Origin: Brevibacterium atlanticum
GTDB lineage: Bacteria > Actinomycetota > Actinomycetes > Actinomycetales > Brevibacteriaceae
NCBI RefSeq assembly: GCF_011617245.1
Contig: NZ_CP050152.1
Span: forward strand, 2,160,503-2,224,502
Reading direction: 5' to 3'
DNA length: 64,000 nucleotides
The position numbers were made by a program, and so were the translations under genes. Below, one piece after another: positions 16,146-25,861 of this stretch (its first letter is position 1; the number at the start of each line of letters is the position of its first letter). A model generated the notes under the pieces. That model was given only the letters and a program-made list of their open reading frames with translations. It was not told the DNA's origin and made no database searches.

Positions 16146-17669
16146 TCAGTTGACCTGGTAGGCGATCGTCGTCATCATCCCGGCTTCCCCGTGGTAGACA
16201 TTGTGGCAGTGCGAGAGCCACCGTCCGGGATTGTCGGCATCGAACTCGACCCGCAACGTTGTGCCGGGAACAACGATCGAGGTGTCCTTGCGCGGCCCTC
16301 CCCCTGGATGCTGGTAGGTGTGTCCGTGCAGATGCATCGGATGCCACATCTCAGTCGAGTTCTTGAACTCGAGGGCGACCCGCTCCCCTTCGACGATGCC
16401 GAGGGCGTCGCGCATCGGCTTGTCCATGTTCATCCGCTTGCCATTGATCGCCCAGTCGTATTTCTCCATGCCACCGGTCAGCTCGAGTGAGAGAGTGCGG
16501 TCGACGGCGCGCTTCGGCAGAGCGACTGAACTGGTTGCTTTGAGGCTGTCCGCGGTGGCGGGGGTCTTCTGCTGGGGCAGCTTCACGTCCTTCGCGGGCG
16601 CGCTTCCCAACCCAGTGCGCAGAACAGCATGGGCCTGGTTCTGCTTCCCTAGGGCTTCGGCGATGACTGCGAATGCGCCGTCGCCGGCGGTGATGATCGC
16701 GTCGTAGCGCTCCCCCATTCCAAGAACGAGGCTCTCTGCCTTGAGGGGTTTGACGGGGAATCCGTCGGAGTGCGTGATCGTCATCTCGTGCTCGGTGACG
16801 CCAAAGCGGAAAGCGGTGTCGCCGCCAGCATTGATGATCCTCAGCCTGATCCGCTCTCCGGGCTTGGCGGCAAAGGTTTGCGGGTCATTGGCGGGCTTGC
16901 CGTTGATCAGGTAGAGGGGGTAGTAGACGTCGCCTGCGTCGCCGCCGAGCAGAGGCGAGGTCGCGCCCATGAGGGTGTTGCCCATTCGCATCGGGCCCAT
17001 CTCCATGTCACCGTGTCCCCCACTATCGTGGTCCATCATTCCCTGGCCGAGCTGCTTCATCACCTCGTCCGGCGTCGCGGTGACGCCGTCGAGCCAGTCA
17101 TCAAGGACGATGACCCATTCCTTCTCGTAGTCGCCCTTCTCGTTCGGGTCATCGATGATCAGCGGCGCATACAGGCCACGGTCTTGTTGCGTGCCGACGT
17201 GGGGATGGAACCAGAACGTGCCTGATGCGGGCAGTGTGAACTCGTAATCAAACGACCCGCCGGGCTTCACGGCATCCTGGGTGAGGCTCGGCACTCCGTC
17301 CATGTCGTTGCGCAGCGCCAGTCCGTGCCAGTGGACGCTGGTCGGGTCAGGGAGATCGTTGGTGAAGGCGACTTTCAGGGTGTCGCCGACGTTGCCGCGC
17401 AGCGGCTGGGCCGCCGAGGCTCCCCGGTAGGCCCAGGTCTTCGCGGTCTTCCCGCCGAGGTCGAGGGTGACCGGTTCGGCGGTCAGCGCGCGCTGCACGA
17501 CGGTACCGGTGCTGCGTCGCTTCGCCTCCGCGGCGGTGACCGCAGCGCTGGTGGGCCTCACGAACGAGGTTGTCTTGGTGGTAGTGGTGCTGCATCCGGC
17601 GAGGCCGGCGGCGGTCAGCGTCAGTGCGCTGACGGACAGGAATTGCCTGCGGTTCAGGGTGGAGTGCAT
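16146..17669 (-). CDS. Multicopper oxidase (CueO/CopA-type), Tat-exported
   Basis: A 507-residue laccase-like oxidase. The N-terminus has a twin-arginine signal (NRRQFLSVSALTLTAAG) and a lipobox LAGC with Cys26, so it should be a folded, exported lipoprotein. All four copper motifs are present: HWHG at 113-116, HPH at 155-157, HPMHLHGH at 443-450 and HCHNVYHGEAGMM from 487, with Met498 as T1 axial ligand. Met/His-rich stretches around residue 215 (HGDMEMGPMRMG) suggest cuprous oxidase activity. It likely oxidises Cu(I) outside the membrane. The DUF6153 gene lies upstream on the same strand. Confidence 0.93.
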   Translation of the reverse strand: MHSTLNRRQFLSVSALTLTAAGLAGCSTTTTKTTSFVRPTSAAVTAAEAKRRSTGTVVQRALTAEPVTLDLGGKTAKTWAYRGASAAQPLRGNVGDTLKVAFTNDLPDPTSVHWHGLALRNDMDGVPSLTQDAVKPGGSFDYEFTLPASGTFWFHPHVGTQQDRGLYAPLIIDDPNEKGDYEKEWVIVLDDWLDGVTATPDEVMKQLGQGMMDHDSGGHGDMEMGPMRMGNTLMGATSPLLGGDAGDVYYPLYLINGKPANDPQTFAAKPGERIRLRIINAGGDTAFRFGVTEHEMTITHSDGFPVKPLKAESLVLGMGERYDAIITAGDGAFAVIAEALGKQNQAHAVLRTGLGSAPAKDVKLPQQKTPATADSLKATSSVALPKRAVDRTLSLELTGGMEKYDWAINGKRMNMDKPMRDALGIVEGERVALEFKNSTEMWHPMHLHGHTYQHPGGGPRKDTSIVVPGTTLRVEFDADNPGRWLSHCHNVYHGEAGMMTTIAYQVN

Positions 17670-17844
17670 GGGTGATGTCCTTCTGTGTCGATGGTGAACG
17701 GGGCCACGAGATCGCGCCTGCGCGCTCGACGATCATGGGTGGTCGGAGGCGCAGGGCTGCTTGGCCTCGGAAGAAGGGCCAGCGTTTTTGGACACGGTGT
17801 CGTGGCAGGCACGGCAGGGTCGTGAACCCGCCGAGATTGCCGGC

Positions 17845-17871
17845 TGAGGAGCGCCGCATCGGCGCTCCTCA
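17845..17871 (-). terminator. Terminator after the DUF6153 gene
   Basis: A perfect 12-bp stem (TGAGGAGCGCCG arm) with a 3-base loop, 5 bp beyond the DUF6153 stop. It suggests that the oxidase gene has its own promoter in 17670-17840. Confidence 0.65.
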
Positions 17872-17875
17872 ATGC

Positions 17876-18313
17876 TCACGTTCGGTAGATCGACAGCTCC
17901 AGATGCGTCAGCGCGAACCGGCGAGGCGTCTCGGACGGCGGCGTCGGCATGGGCGCAGAGACGGGTGTGGGCACAGCCGCGACGGACGGAACGGGGAGGG
18001 CCGGAATGCTCTCGGCCGTAGGCGCGGAGACGCAAGTCGAGTCGCCGTTGTTCATGGCGTCTGCGCAGCCGCCGGAGCCGTGCACCGGGCCCTGTACTCC
18101 GGACGCGCTCGACATGGAGGCGGTAGACGTCATGCCCGTCATGCCGGGCGACTGCGAGGACACGTGAACCGGCGACGCCGTTGAAGCCGTCGCCGCTGCC
18201 GGGCCGCCGACCAGCGCGTGCATGCCGAGAAGACCCGTGATCAGCAGCGCCGTAAGAACGACCAGCTGCAGCCAGTGCCGGCTGCGGCAGGTTTCATAGG
18301 TCGCGGTCTCCAC
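17876..18313 (-). CDS. DUF6153-family small membrane protein
   Basis: About 145 residues from GTG 18313. One membrane helix near the N-terminus (LQLVVLTALLITGLLGMHALVG) ends in GMHALVG, and the extreme C-terminus reads LTHLELSIYRT; both are features of the actinobacterial DUF6153 family, whose role is unknown but which is often found beside copper genes. The outer part is Ser/Met/Pro-rich with a few Cys, which might hold copper. A CsoR-like palindrome overlaps the -10 region, so it is probably copper-induced. The start codon choice is uncertain. Confidence 0.65.
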   Translation of the reverse strand: METATYETCRSRHWLQLVVLTALLITGLLGMHALVGGPAAATASTASPVHVSSQSPGMTGMTSTASMSSASGVQGPVHGSGGCADAMNNGDSTCVSAPTAESIPALPVPSVAAVPTPVSAPMPTPPSETPRRFALTHLELSIYRT

Positions 18314-18322
18314 ACCCAAAGC

Positions 18323-18339
18323 ATACCCCGGAGGCGTAT
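18323..18339 (-). promoter_or_regulatory. CsoR-like operator before the DUF6153 gene
   Basis: ATACCCCGGAGGCGTAT, an imperfect copy of the ATACCC-N-GGGTAT palindrome found at the two other copper promoters here. It overlaps a -10-like TATGCT (minus strand) 7 bp before GTG 18313. Confidence 0.55.
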
Positions 18340-18391
18340 CCGCTCGACGCGGCGGGACCATTCACCGGCGAGTCCGGCCCGCCTTGCAGGA

Positions 18392-18442
18392 ATACCCTCA
18401 TGGGGTATACGGTTGCACTCACGCAGGTACCCACCGGGGGTA
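18392..18442 (+). promoter_or_regulatory. Tandem CsoR-like operators before copZ
   Basis: Two palindromes: ATACCCTCATGGGGTAT at 18392-18408 and GTACCCACCGGGGGTA at 18427-18442. They match the G/C-rich TACCCC/GGGGTA boxes bound by actinobacterial CsoR. The csoR gene is at 25342 and copZ starts 22 bp after the second box. Confidence 0.75.
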
Positions 18443-18464
18443 ACTAGATTGAGGAGGCTATCCG

Positions 18465-18674
18465 ATGGCTGCGAACGAATACCAGGTGACGGGCATGACC
18501 TGCGGGCACTGCGAGATGTCGGTCCGCGAGGAGGTCAGCGAGATCTTCGGCGTCACCGACATCCAGGTCAGCGCACAGACCGGCAAGCTCGTCGTCTCCG
18601 CCTCCGACGAGGTCGACGACGCGAAGGTTCTGGCCGCTGTCGAGGAAGCCGGCTACACGGCGGTCCGGGTCTGA
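18465..18674 (+). CDS. copZ: Copper chaperone CopZ
   Basis: A 69-residue HMA domain with the GMTCGHC metal motif at residues 10-16, which binds Cu(I) through two cysteines and hands it to CopA and CsoR. GAGGAGG precedes ATG 18465. The stop overlaps the next gene's ATG (TGATG), so the two are translationally coupled. Two CsoR-like boxes lie immediately upstream, making this the first gene of the main copper operon. Length and fold are standard. Confidence 0.95.
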   Translation: MAANEYQVTGMTCGHCEMSVREEVSEIFGVTDIQVSAQTGKLVVSASDEVDDAKVLAAVEEAGYTAVRV

Positions 18675-19618
18675 TGAAGGCACCAGTCAGGCTCGCGGCC
18701 TACGGCGCTGGGCTGGTGGTGGCGTTCGGCGCAGCCTTCGGGCTCGCCGGCGTCGCCGTCCCCGACAGCGTCGTGACCGCGTGGGCCAAGAGCAGCGAGT
18801 CGAACGCCCACGGCGAGGGTCACAGCGGAACGGAGGAGCAAAACAAGGAGCACGCGATGAACGGCGTCTCGGCCAGCGCTGCCGGCTACGGCCTCTCCCC
18901 CGTCACGGCCCCCTCGGGCACCGATGATGCCGGCACGCTGAGCTTCCGGATCCTCGATGAGGACGGGCAGCCGGTGACGGAGTACACGACGACCCATGAG
19001 AAGGATCTGCACCTGATCGTGGTGCGCACCGACGGGACGCAGTTCCGCCACGTGCACCCGGACTTGGACGAGGCCACCGGCACCTGGTCGGTGTCATCGT
19101 GGAGCTGGGACGAGGCGGGAACCTACCGCGTCTACGCCGACTTCACAGCCGGGCAGGACGCCGAGGGGGTCACGCTCACCCGCGCTGTCGAGGTCGCCGG
19201 CGACTACGCCCCGGTCGAAGCGACTGTCTCGCGCACCGTCGAGGTCGACGGGTACACCGTCACCCTCGATGGTGACCTCGCCGCCGGAAGCACGGGCGAC
19301 CTGACGGCCACCGTGGAGCGCAACGGCAAGCCGGTCACCGCGCTCGACCCCTACCTCGGCGCGTATGGCCACCTGGTCGCGCTGCGAGAGGGCGATCTGG
19401 CCTACCTGCACGTTCACCCCGCCGGCGAAGAGCCCCAAGCGGGGTCGACCGGAGGACCAGACGTCGGCTTCGCCGCCGAGGTCCCCACCGCCGGCCGGTA
19501 CCTGCTGTACCTGGACTTCCAGGTCGACGGGCAGGTCCGCACCGCACAGTTCGTGGTCGACGCCGGGCACGGCGACGGCACCCAGGCAGACGATGAATCG
19601 CATTCGGGCGGCCACTGA
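18674..19618 (+). CDS. Secreted or membrane-anchored copper-resistance protein
   Basis: 314 residues. An N-terminal membrane/signal segment ([20 protein letters not shown]) is followed by a His-rich linker ([17 protein letters not shown]) and two beta-sandwich-like repeats. Each repeat ends in a His pair, FRHVHPDL and YLHVHPAG, and the C-terminus is again His-rich. These are plausible external copper ligands. This kind of protein commonly sits between copZ and copA in actinobacterial copper operons; its exact role is unknown. It is coupled to copZ by a 1-bp overlap and lies 52 bp upstream of copA. Confidence 0.8.
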   Translation: MKAPVRLAAYGAGLVVAFGAAFGLAGVAVPDSVVTAWAKSSESNAHGEGHSGTEEQNKEHAMNGVSASAAGYGLSPVTAPSGTDDAGTLSFRILDEDGQPVTEYTTTHEKDLHLIVVRTDGTQFRHVHPDLDEATGTWSVSSWSWDEAGTYRVYADFTAGQDAEGVTLTRAVEVAGDYAPVEATVSRTVEVDGYTVTLDGDLAAGSTGDLTATVERNGKPVTALDPYLGAYGHLVALREGDLAYLHVHPAGEEPQAGSTGGPDVGFAAEVPTAGRYLLYLDFQVDGQVRTAQFVVDAGHGDGTQADDESHSGGH

Positions 19619-19670
19619 CCCCCTAAAGGGCCAGTCCGTCGACGAAAGAAGCAACAGGAAAGGACTTGCA

Positions 19671-21959
19671 GTGAGCACCCAAGCTGCAGCGAACACCGAA
19701 GCGCCCCCGGTCGCGGACGCCGGCATCGAACTCGAGATCGGCGGGATGACCTGCGCCTCCTGCGCGAACCGGATCGAGAAGAAGCTCAACAAGCTCGACG
19801 GCGTCTCCGCCACGGTCAACTACGCCACCGAGAAGGCCAAGGTCACCGTGCCCGCCGGCTACGACCCCGCCCTGCTGGTCGCCGAGGTGGAGAAGACCGG
19901 GTACACCGCCGCCATGCCCAAGCCCAAGGACGCGACGTCGTCGGGCCCGACCGGCGACGACGGCGAAGCTCCCGACTCCGAACTGACATCGCTCAAGCAC
20001 CGCCTCATCGGCGCGATCGTGCTCACCGTCCCGGTGATCGCCATGGCCATGGTTCCCGCGCTCCAGTTCACCTACTGGCAGTGGGCCTCTCTGGCCCTGG
20101 CCGCACCGGTGATCGTGTGGGCGGCCTGGCCGTTCCACAAGGCGGCCTGGACCAACCTCAAGCACGGCACGGCGACGATGGACACCCTCATCTCCATGGG
20201 CACGACCGCGGCGTTCCTGTGGTCGCTCTACGCCCTGTTCCTCGGCACCGCCGGCACCCCGGGGATGACACATCCCTTCGAATTCACCATCGCTCCATCC
20301 GACGGCGCGGGCAACATCTACCTCGAGGCCGCCGCCGGGGTGACGATGTTCATCCTCGCCGGCCGCTACTTCGAGAAGCGCTCCAAGCGCCAGGCCGGTG
20401 CCGCACTGCGCGCCCTGCTCGAGCTCGGCGCGAAGGAAGTCTCGGTGCTGCGCGATGGGGCCGAGGTGAAGATCCCGACCTCCGAGCTGGCCGTCGGCGA
20501 CGAGTTCGTCGTCCGCCCCGGTGAGAAGATCGCCACCGACGGCACGGTCGTATCCGGGACGTCGGCCGTGGACGCCTCTATGCTCACCGGAGAGTCCGTG
20601 CCGGTCGAGGTCGTCGCTGGCGACCCGGTCACGGGCGCGACCGTCAACGCCGGCGGCCGCCTGGTCATCCGCGCCACCCGCGTCGGATCGGACACCCAGC
20701 TGGCGCAGATGGCCAAACTCGTCGAGGACGCCCAGACCGGCAAGGCCGCGGTCCAGCGCCTGGCCGACCGGATCTCCGGCGTGTTCGTCCCGATCGTCAT
20801 CGCCATCTCGGTCATCGCCCTCGGCGCATGGCTCGGTGCCGGATTCCCCGTCTCCGCCGCCTTCACCGCAGCGGTCGCGGTCCTCGTCATCGCCTGCCCC
20901 TGCGCCCTCGGCCTGGCCACTCCGACCGCACTGCTGGTCGGCACCGGTCGCGGCGCGCAGATGGGCGTGCTCATCAAGGGCCCCGAGGTCCTCGAATCCA
21001 CCCGCAAGGTGGACACCGTCGTCCTCGACAAGACCGGCACCGTTACCACCGGCAAGATGACGCTGGTCGATGTCATCGTCGAGCCGGGCACCGATCGCGC
21101 CGAGCTGCTGCGCCTGGCAGGCGCGTTGGAGGATGCCTCCGAGCACCCGATCGCCCAGGCCATCGCCAAGGGAGCAGTCCAGGAGGTCGGGCCGCTGCCC
21201 ACGCCGGAGGACTTCGCGAACATCGAGGGCAAGGGCGTCCAGGGAGTCGTCGACGGCCGCGGCGTGCTCGTCGGCCGGGAGTCCCTGCTGGCCGACTGGT
21301 CCCAGCGCCTTTCCCACGACGTCGCCGCCGCCAAGGCCGCTGCCGAGGACGAGGGCAAGACCGTCGTCGCCGTCGGCTGGGACGGACAGGCCCGCGGGAT
21401 CCTCGTTGTCGCCGACGCCGTCAAGCCCACCAGTGCCGAGGCGATCCGGGGCCTGAAGGACCTGGGCCTCACCCCGGTCCTGCTCACTGGCGACAACAAG
21501 GCCGTGGCTGAGCGGATCGCCGCCGAGGTCGGAATCGACCAGGTCATCGCCGAGGTCCTGCCCAAGGACAAGGTCGACGTCGTCACCGGACTCCAGGACG
21601 AGGGCCAGGTCGTCGCGATGGTCGGCGACGGAGTCAACGACGCCCCGGCGCTGGCCCAGGCCGACCTGGGCCTGGCGATGGGCACCGGCACCGACGTCGC
21701 CATCGAGGCCTCCGACATCACCCTCGTGCGCGGGGATCTGAGGGCCGCGGTCGACGCGATCCGGCTCTCCCGCAGGACCTTAGGCACGATCAAGTCGAAT
21801 TTGTTCTGGGCGTTTGCCTACAACGTCGCGGCGATCCCGGTCGCGGCGCTGGGCATGCTCAACCCCATGCTCGCAGGCGCGGCGATGGCGTTCTCCAGCG
21901 TCTTCGTCGTCGGCAACAGCCTCCGCCTGCGCGGGTTCCGCAGCGTCGCCAAGCAGTGA
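19671..21959 (+). CDS. copA: Cu(I)-exporting P1B-1 ATPase CopA
   Basis: 762 residues from GTG 19671 behind GGAAAGGA. One N-terminal HMA domain with GMTCASC (Cys28, Cys31), the CPC transmembrane motif at 409-411, phosphorylated Asp453 in [22 protein letters not shown] and [17 protein letters not shown]. The CPC plus 'YN...MxxSS' pattern in the last helices ([21 protein letters not shown]) marks Cu(I) specificity. It exports copper from the cytosol, fed by CopZ. In-frame codons upstream of 19671 overlap the preceding gene and are not part of it. Confidence 0.96.
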   Translation: MSTQAAANTEAPPVADAGIELEIGGMTCASCANRIEKKLNKLDGVSATVNYATEKAKVTVPAGYDPALLVAEVEKTGYTAAMPKPKDATSSGPTGDDGEAPDSELTSLKHRLIGAIVLTVPVIAMAMVPALQFTYWQWASLALAAPVIVWAAWPFHKAAWTNLKHGTATMDTLISMGTTAAFLWSLYALFLGTAGTPGMTHPFEFTIAPSDGAGNIYLEAAAGVTMFILAGRYFEKRSKRQAGAALRALLELGAKEVSVLRDGAEVKIPTSELAVGDEFVVRPGEKIATDGTVVSGTSAVDASMLTGESVPVEVVAGDPVTGATVNAGGRLVIRATRVGSDTQLAQMAKLVEDAQTGKAAVQRLADRISGVFVPIVIAISVIALGAWLGAGFPVSAAFTAAVAVLVIACPCALGLATPTALLVGTGRGAQMGVLIKGPEVLESTRKVDTVVLDKTGTVTTGKMTLVDVIVEPGTDRAELLRLAGALEDASEHPIAQAIAKGAVQEVGPLPTPEDFANIEGKGVQGVVDGRGVLVGRESLLADWSQRLSHDVAAAKAAAEDEGKTVVAVGWDGQARGILVVADAVKPTSAEAIRGLKDLGLTPVLLTGDNKAVAERIAAEVGIDQVIAEVLPKDKVDVVTGLQDEGQVVAMVGDGVNDAPALAQADLGLAMGTGTDVAIEASDITLVRGDLRAAVDAIRLSRRTLGTIKSNLFWAFAYNVAAIPVAALGMLNPMLAGAAMAFSSVFVVGNSLRLRGFRSVAKQ

Positions 21960-22008
21960 CGCCGCAGAACCGACCAACATCCGAACACACGAAAGGCATC
22001 TACCGAGA

Positions 22009-22350
22009 ATGAGCAACGAAGACCAGGTATCCACCAGCTGCTGCAGCACCTCCCCCGAAGCCGAGGTATCCGCCGCCGAGGAACCTGTCAGCGACGGTTC
22101 CAGCTGCTGCGGCACGACCGGCGCAGAGAACCCCGCCGCCGATTCCAGCCATCGCGAAAACCTTCTCGTCGATGGCAGCGACGACATGACCACCTGCCCC
22201 GTCATGGTCGGCAATCCGGTCAGCAAGCAGGACGCCGAAGAAAAGGGCCTCTTCCGTGACTACGACGGACAGCGCTACTGGCTCTGCTGCCCAGGCTGCG
22301 GACCGACCTTCGACTCCGATCCAGCCAAGTACGCCGCCAACATGGCCTGA
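22009..22350 (+). CDS. YHS-domain heavy-metal-binding protein
   Basis: A 113-residue cytoplasmic protein. The N-terminal half is low-complexity with Cys-Cys pairs (TSCCSTS, SSCCGTT). The C-terminal half is a YHS/TRASH-like domain: TCPVMVGNPVSK, YWLCCPGCGPTFDSDPAKY. The cysteines suggest metal storage or delivery to CopA. GAAAGG before ATG 22009 and the 50-bp gap from copA place it at the end of the copZ-copA operon; a terminator follows. The CC-rich N-terminus is not part of the usual YHS domain. Confidence 0.85.
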   Translation: MSNEDQVSTSCCSTSPEAEVSAAEEPVSDGSSCCGTTGAENPAADSSHRENLLVDGSDDMTTCPVMVGNPVSKQDAEEKGLFRDYDGQRYWLCCPGCGPTFDSDPAKYAANMA

Positions 22351-22358
22351 TCCTTCGA

Positions 22359-22398
22359 CGACCCGGGGCTGCAGCATCACTGCTGCCGCCTCGGGTCG
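22359..22398 (+). terminator. Terminator of the copZ-copA operon
   Basis: An 18-bp stem with two mismatches around loop TCAC, beginning 9 bp after the YHS stop codon. Confidence 0.6.
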
Positions 22399-22446
22399 AC
22401 TGGATCGTAACTGAGCGATTCCACGCCAGCCGATCGACATTTGACC

Positions 22447-22465
22447 TATACCCTATAGGGGTATA
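22447..22465 (+). promoter_or_regulatory. CsoR-like operator before the DUF1541 gene
   Basis: TATACCCTATAGGGGTATA is an almost perfect palindrome 34 bp upstream of ATG 22499, the best-conserved of the four copper boxes. It also supplies -10-like sequence (GTATAATGT). Confidence 0.78.
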
Positions 22466-22498
22466 ATGTTGGTCGAGCCAGAATGAATAGGAGACTTT

Positions 22499-23095
22499 AT
22501 GCGTAAGCGCCTCATGACCACCGTCGCCGCAGGAGTGCTCGGCGGAGCACTCGTGCTCACCGGCTGCAGCACCGGAGGAGACCAGGACCAGGCGACGCCC
22601 TCGTCGACCAGCCAGCACGAGGGCCACGGAAGCAGTGGCAGCAGTTCTGACGGCGGCGGGATGGAGCATCCGATGGACGGCGGCCCCGCACCCGAAGGCA
22701 TCGAGAAGGCTGCGTCCCCGAAGCACCCGGTCGGCACCGAGGTCACGCTCACCGCTGATCACATGGAGGGCATGGACGGCGCACCGGCCACCATCGCCGG
22801 GGCCTACGACACCTACACCTACGCGGTGAACTTCACGCCCACCACCGGCGGGGATCCGGTCAAGGATCACAAGTGGGTCGTGCAGGAAGAGATCAAGGAC
22901 GCCGGAGACCAGCGACTGGCCGACGGCACCGAGGTCACTCTCGAGGCCGAACACATGGAGGGTATGAAGGGCGCGAAGGCGACCATCGCCTCCTCCACCG
23001 ACGAGACCGTCTACATGGTCGACTACGAGTCCGACGGCATGACGATGACCAACCACAAGTGGGTCGTCGAGAGCGAGATCAAGCCGGCCTCCTGA
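22499..23095 (+). CDS. DUF1541 (YdhK-type) lipoprotein
   Basis: 198 residues. The signal peptide ends in a lipobox (ALVLTGC, Cys near residue 23), so it is anchored outside the membrane. Two tandem DUF1541 repeats follow: VGTEVTLTADHMEGMDGA and DGTEVTLEAEHMEGMKGA, each with HMEGM and a DHKWVVQEE or NHKWVVESE strand that could bind copper. The region before the repeats is His/Met-rich. A CsoR-like box before it and copB after it place it in the copper response. The biochemical role of DUF1541 is unknown. Confidence 0.88.
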   Translation: MRKRLMTTVAAGVLGGALVLTGCSTGGDQDQATPSSTSQHEGHGSSGSSSDGGGMEHPMDGGPAPEGIEKAASPKHPVGTEVTLTADHMEGMDGAPATIAGAYDTYTYAVNFTPTTGGDPVKDHKWVVQEEIKDAGDQRLADGTEVTLEAEHMEGMKGAKATIASSTDETVYMVDYESDGMTMTNHKWVVESEIKPAS

Positions 23096-23100
23096 GCCGG

Positions 23101-23131
23101 TCGCCGCGGGCCTATTCAAGGTCCGCGGCGA
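23101..23131 (+). terminator. Hairpin between the DUF1541 gene and copB
   Basis: A 12-bp stem (one G-T pair) with a 7-base loop, 6 bp after the stop codon. It may only attenuate, since copB lacks an obvious promoter of its own. Confidence 0.5.
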
Positions 23132-23185
23132 GACACGACCCGATCGAAGGGAAGACCGGGGAAGAACGAGGGGAAGCGAAGAGCA

Positions 23186-25330
23186 ATGACGGACCCGACC
23201 ACGCATCACCACGACCACGACGGCGGCGCGACCACCGATTCCGGCCACGTTAACGACTCGCACATCGAGCAACACGGCCACACCATGGAACACGGCGACC
23301 GTACCGGGCACGGCGATCACGGCAGTGGTCATGGTGGTCATGCGGGCCACGGCGACCACGTCGGCCAGTTCCGCAGGCTGTTCTGGATCAACCTCGCCAT
23401 CGCCATCCCGGTGGTCGCGTTCTCCCCCATGTTCGCCATGCTCCTCGGGTACTCCGTGCCCGGCTGGGCAGGCTGGGTCGCCGCAGTCCTTGGCACCGTC
23501 ATGTACGCCTGGGGCGGCACCCCGTTCCTCACCGGTGCCGTCAGCGAGTTGAAGAGCCGCCAGCCGGGGATGATGCTGCTCATCGCGCTCGGCATCACCG
23601 TCGCCTTCCTCGCCTCCTGGGCCGCCACGCTCGGCCTCGTCCACCACGAGCTCGAGTTCTGGTGGGAGCTGGCACTGTTGATCGTCATCATGCTGCTGGG
23701 CCACTGGATCGAGATGCGCTCCCTGGCCCAGACCACCTCGGCGCTGGACTCCCTGGCCGCACTGCTGCCCGACGAGGCCGAGCGCGTCGAGGGCGACGAC
23801 GTCGTCAAGGTCGACCCCGCCGACCTGCGCGTCGGCGACGTCGTCATCGTCCGCCCCGGCGGCAGCGTCCCCGCCGACGGAACCATCGTCGACGGCCGCG
23901 CCGACATGGACGAGTCCATGATCACCGGCGAATCACGCCCCGTCGCCCGCGGCGAGGGCGATGCAGTCACCGCCGGCACCGTGGCCACCGACTCCGGCCT
24001 GCGCGTGGAGATCACCGCTACCGGCGACGACACGGCGCTGGCGGGCATCAACCGGCTCGTCGCCGAGGCGCAGGGCTCCTCCTCTCGCGCACAGCGCATC
24101 GCCGACCGCGCCGCCGCCCTGCTGTTCTGGTTCGCCCTCGGGGCGGCCCTGATCACCGCAGTCGTTTGGACTCTCGTCGGGCTCCCCGACGATGCGGTCA
24201 TTCGCACCATCACCGTCCTCGTCATCGCCTGCCCCCACGCGCTGGGCCTGGCGATACCGCTGGTGGTCTCCATCGCCACCGAGCGCGCGGCCCGCGGCGG
24301 CGTCCTGGTCAAGGACCGCCTCGCACTGGAGTCCATGCGCCAGGTCGATGCGGTGCTCTTCGACAAGACCGGCACCCTGACCAAGGGCGAGCCCACCGTC
24401 ACCGGCGTCGAACCGACCGCAGGCCTGGACTCCGACGAGGTGCTCGCCCTGGCCGCCGCGGCCGAGGCCGACAGCGAGCACCCGCTCGCCCGGGCCATCG
24501 TCACCGCCGCCAAGGAGAAGAGTCTCGCCCTCGAACCGGCCAGTGGGTTCTCCTCCTCCCCGGCAGTCGGCGTCACCGCGACCGTGGCCGACCAGGAGAT
24601 TCGCGTCGGCGGTCCACGTCTGCTCGAGGAGACCGGGCAGGACGAGGTCGACACAGCCGACGCGTGGCGGGACGAGGGTGCGATCATCCTACACGTCCTC
24701 CGCGACGGGCAAGTGATCGGCGGCCTCAAGCTCGCCGACGAGGTCCGGCCCGAGTCCCGCGACGCCGTCGACGCCCTCCATGAGCTCGGCGTCGAGGTCG
24801 TCATGATCACCGGCGATGCCGAGGCCGTGGCGAACGAGGTTGGCCGGGAACTCGGCATCGATCGTGTCTTCGCCGGCGTCCGCCCCGAGGACAAGTCCGC
24901 CAAGGTCGCTGCGCTCCAGGACGAGGGCAAGAGGGTCGCGATGGTCGGCGACGGCGTCAACGACGCCCCTGCGCTGGCGCAGTCCGACGTCGGTATCGCC
25001 ATCGGGGCAGGCACAGACGTCGCCATCGCCTCTGCCGGCGTCATCCTCGCCAGCTCCGACCCGCGCAGCGTCCTGTCGGTCATCCAGCTCTCCCGTGCCG
25101 CATACCGTAAAATGAAGCAGAACCTGTGGTGGGCTGCCGGATACAACCTGCTCTCTGTACCGCTCGCGGCGGGCGTGCTCGCACCTGTCGGGTTCGTCCT
25201 GCCGATGTCGGTCGGCGCGATCCTGATGTCGATCTCCACTGTCGTCGTCGCGCTCAATGCCCAGCTGCTACGTCGCATCGACCTCACCCCAGATGCCAGC
25301 ACTCGCTCCGTCCTGGAGCGCCAGAAGTGA
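23186..25330 (+). CDS. copB: CopB-type copper ATPase (P1B-3)
   Basis: 714 residues. The N-terminus is a long His/Gly-rich tail (HGDHGSGHGGHAGHGDH) in place of an HMA domain, and the transmembrane motif is CPH at 349-351 rather than CPC; both define the P1B-3 CopB group, thought to move Cu(II) or Cu(I). Asp393 in FDKTGTLTKG is phosphorylated; SEHPLARAIV and [14 protein letters not shown] are intact. A second copper pump beside CopA suggests high-level resistance. csoR follows 11 bp downstream and is probably co-transcribed. Confidence 0.94.
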   Translation: MTDPTTHHHDHDGGATTDSGHVNDSHIEQHGHTMEHGDRTGHGDHGSGHGGHAGHGDHVGQFRRLFWINLAIAIPVVAFSPMFAMLLGYSVPGWAGWVAAVLGTVMYAWGGTPFLTGAVSELKSRQPGMMLLIALGITVAFLASWAATLGLVHHELEFWWELALLIVIMLLGHWIEMRSLAQTTSALDSLAALLPDEAERVEGDDVVKVDPADLRVGDVVIVRPGGSVPADGTIVDGRADMDESMITGESRPVARGEGDAVTAGTVATDSGLRVEITATGDDTALAGINRLVAEAQGSSSRAQRIADRAAALLFWFALGAALITAVVWTLVGLPDDAVIRTITVLVIACPHALGLAIPLVVSIATERAARGGVLVKDRLALESMRQVDAVLFDKTGTLTKGEPTVTGVEPTAGLDSDEVLALAAAAEADSEHPLARAIVTAAKEKSLALEPASGFSSSPAVGVTATVADQEIRVGGPRLLEETGQDEVDTADAWRDEGAIILHVLRDGQVIGGLKLADEVRPESRDAVDALHELGVEVVMITGDAEAVANEVGRELGIDRVFAGVRPEDKSAKVAALQDEGKRVAMVGDGVNDAPALAQSDVGIAIGAGTDVAIASAGVILASSDPRSVLSVIQLSRAAYRKMKQNLWWAAGYNLLSVPLAAGVLAPVGFVLPMSVGAILMSISTVVVALNAQLLRRIDLTPDASTRSVLERQK

Positions 25331-25341
25331 AGGACACACCC

Positions 25342-25677
25342 ATGAACACCGACACTGCAACCGATGAGACCGGCACCGACACCGGGGCGCATCAGCACGG
25401 TTACATCAGCGACAAGGACCGTTACCGCAACCGCATGAAGCGCATCGAAGGCCAGGCCCGCGGCATCACCAAGATGATCGACGACGAGAAGTACTGCATC
25501 GACATCCTCACCCAGGTCTCGGCGCTCACCCGGGCCCTGCAGGGGGTAGCGACCGGCCTGCTCGATGACCACCTCAAGCACTGCGTGCTCGACGCCGCCA
25601 AGCAAGGCGATGAGGACGCGGCCATCGCCAAGATCCAGGAAGCCACCGATGCCATCAATCGCCTCGTCCGCTCCTGA
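25342..25677 (+). CDS. csoR: Copper-sensing repressor CsoR
   Basis: A 111-residue all-helical CsoR/RcnR-family protein. The Cu(I) ligands Cys-x-His-x3-Cys are in place: Cys in EKYCIDILTQ, then His and Cys in DDHLKHCVLDA. The basic helix RNRMKRIEGQARGITKM binds DNA. Cu(I) binding releases it from operators. The four ATACCC/GGGTAT palindromes in this island are its likely targets. ATG 25342 is close behind copB and the N-terminal 25 residues are disordered. Confidence 0.95.
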   Translation: MNTDTATDETGTDTGAHQHGYISDKDRYRNRMKRIEGQARGITKMIDDEKYCIDILTQVSALTRALQGVATGLLDDHLKHCVLDAAKQGDEDAAIAKIQEATDAINRLVRS

Positions 25678-25861
25678 CACCATCCGATTTCGTCAATACA
25701 GGATGCCTCGGACCGGTTGCGCCCCCGGGTCAAGACAAGGCTCTCGATGTCTCCTGGCAGGCGTGCGCTGCGCTTCGTCTTGCCCTTGGCACCGGCGAAA
25801 TCGGGCTGCTTTAGGACTTACCTGACGACATGAACACTTTCACCTGAGAAAAGAGTTGGGC

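Noticed and set aside
19623-21317. 564-codon minus-strand frame opposite copA
   Set aside because: Mirror frame of copA, no recognisable domain.
19365-21959. CopA with a 100-residue N-terminal extension
   Set aside because: The extension overlaps the preceding gene in another frame; GTG 19671 has a good ribosome site and starts just before the metal-binding domain.
23338-25683. 781-codon minus-strand frame opposite copB
   Set aside because: Antisense Ser/Arg/Thr-rich translation without motifs; copB on the other strand carries all P-type ATPase motifs.
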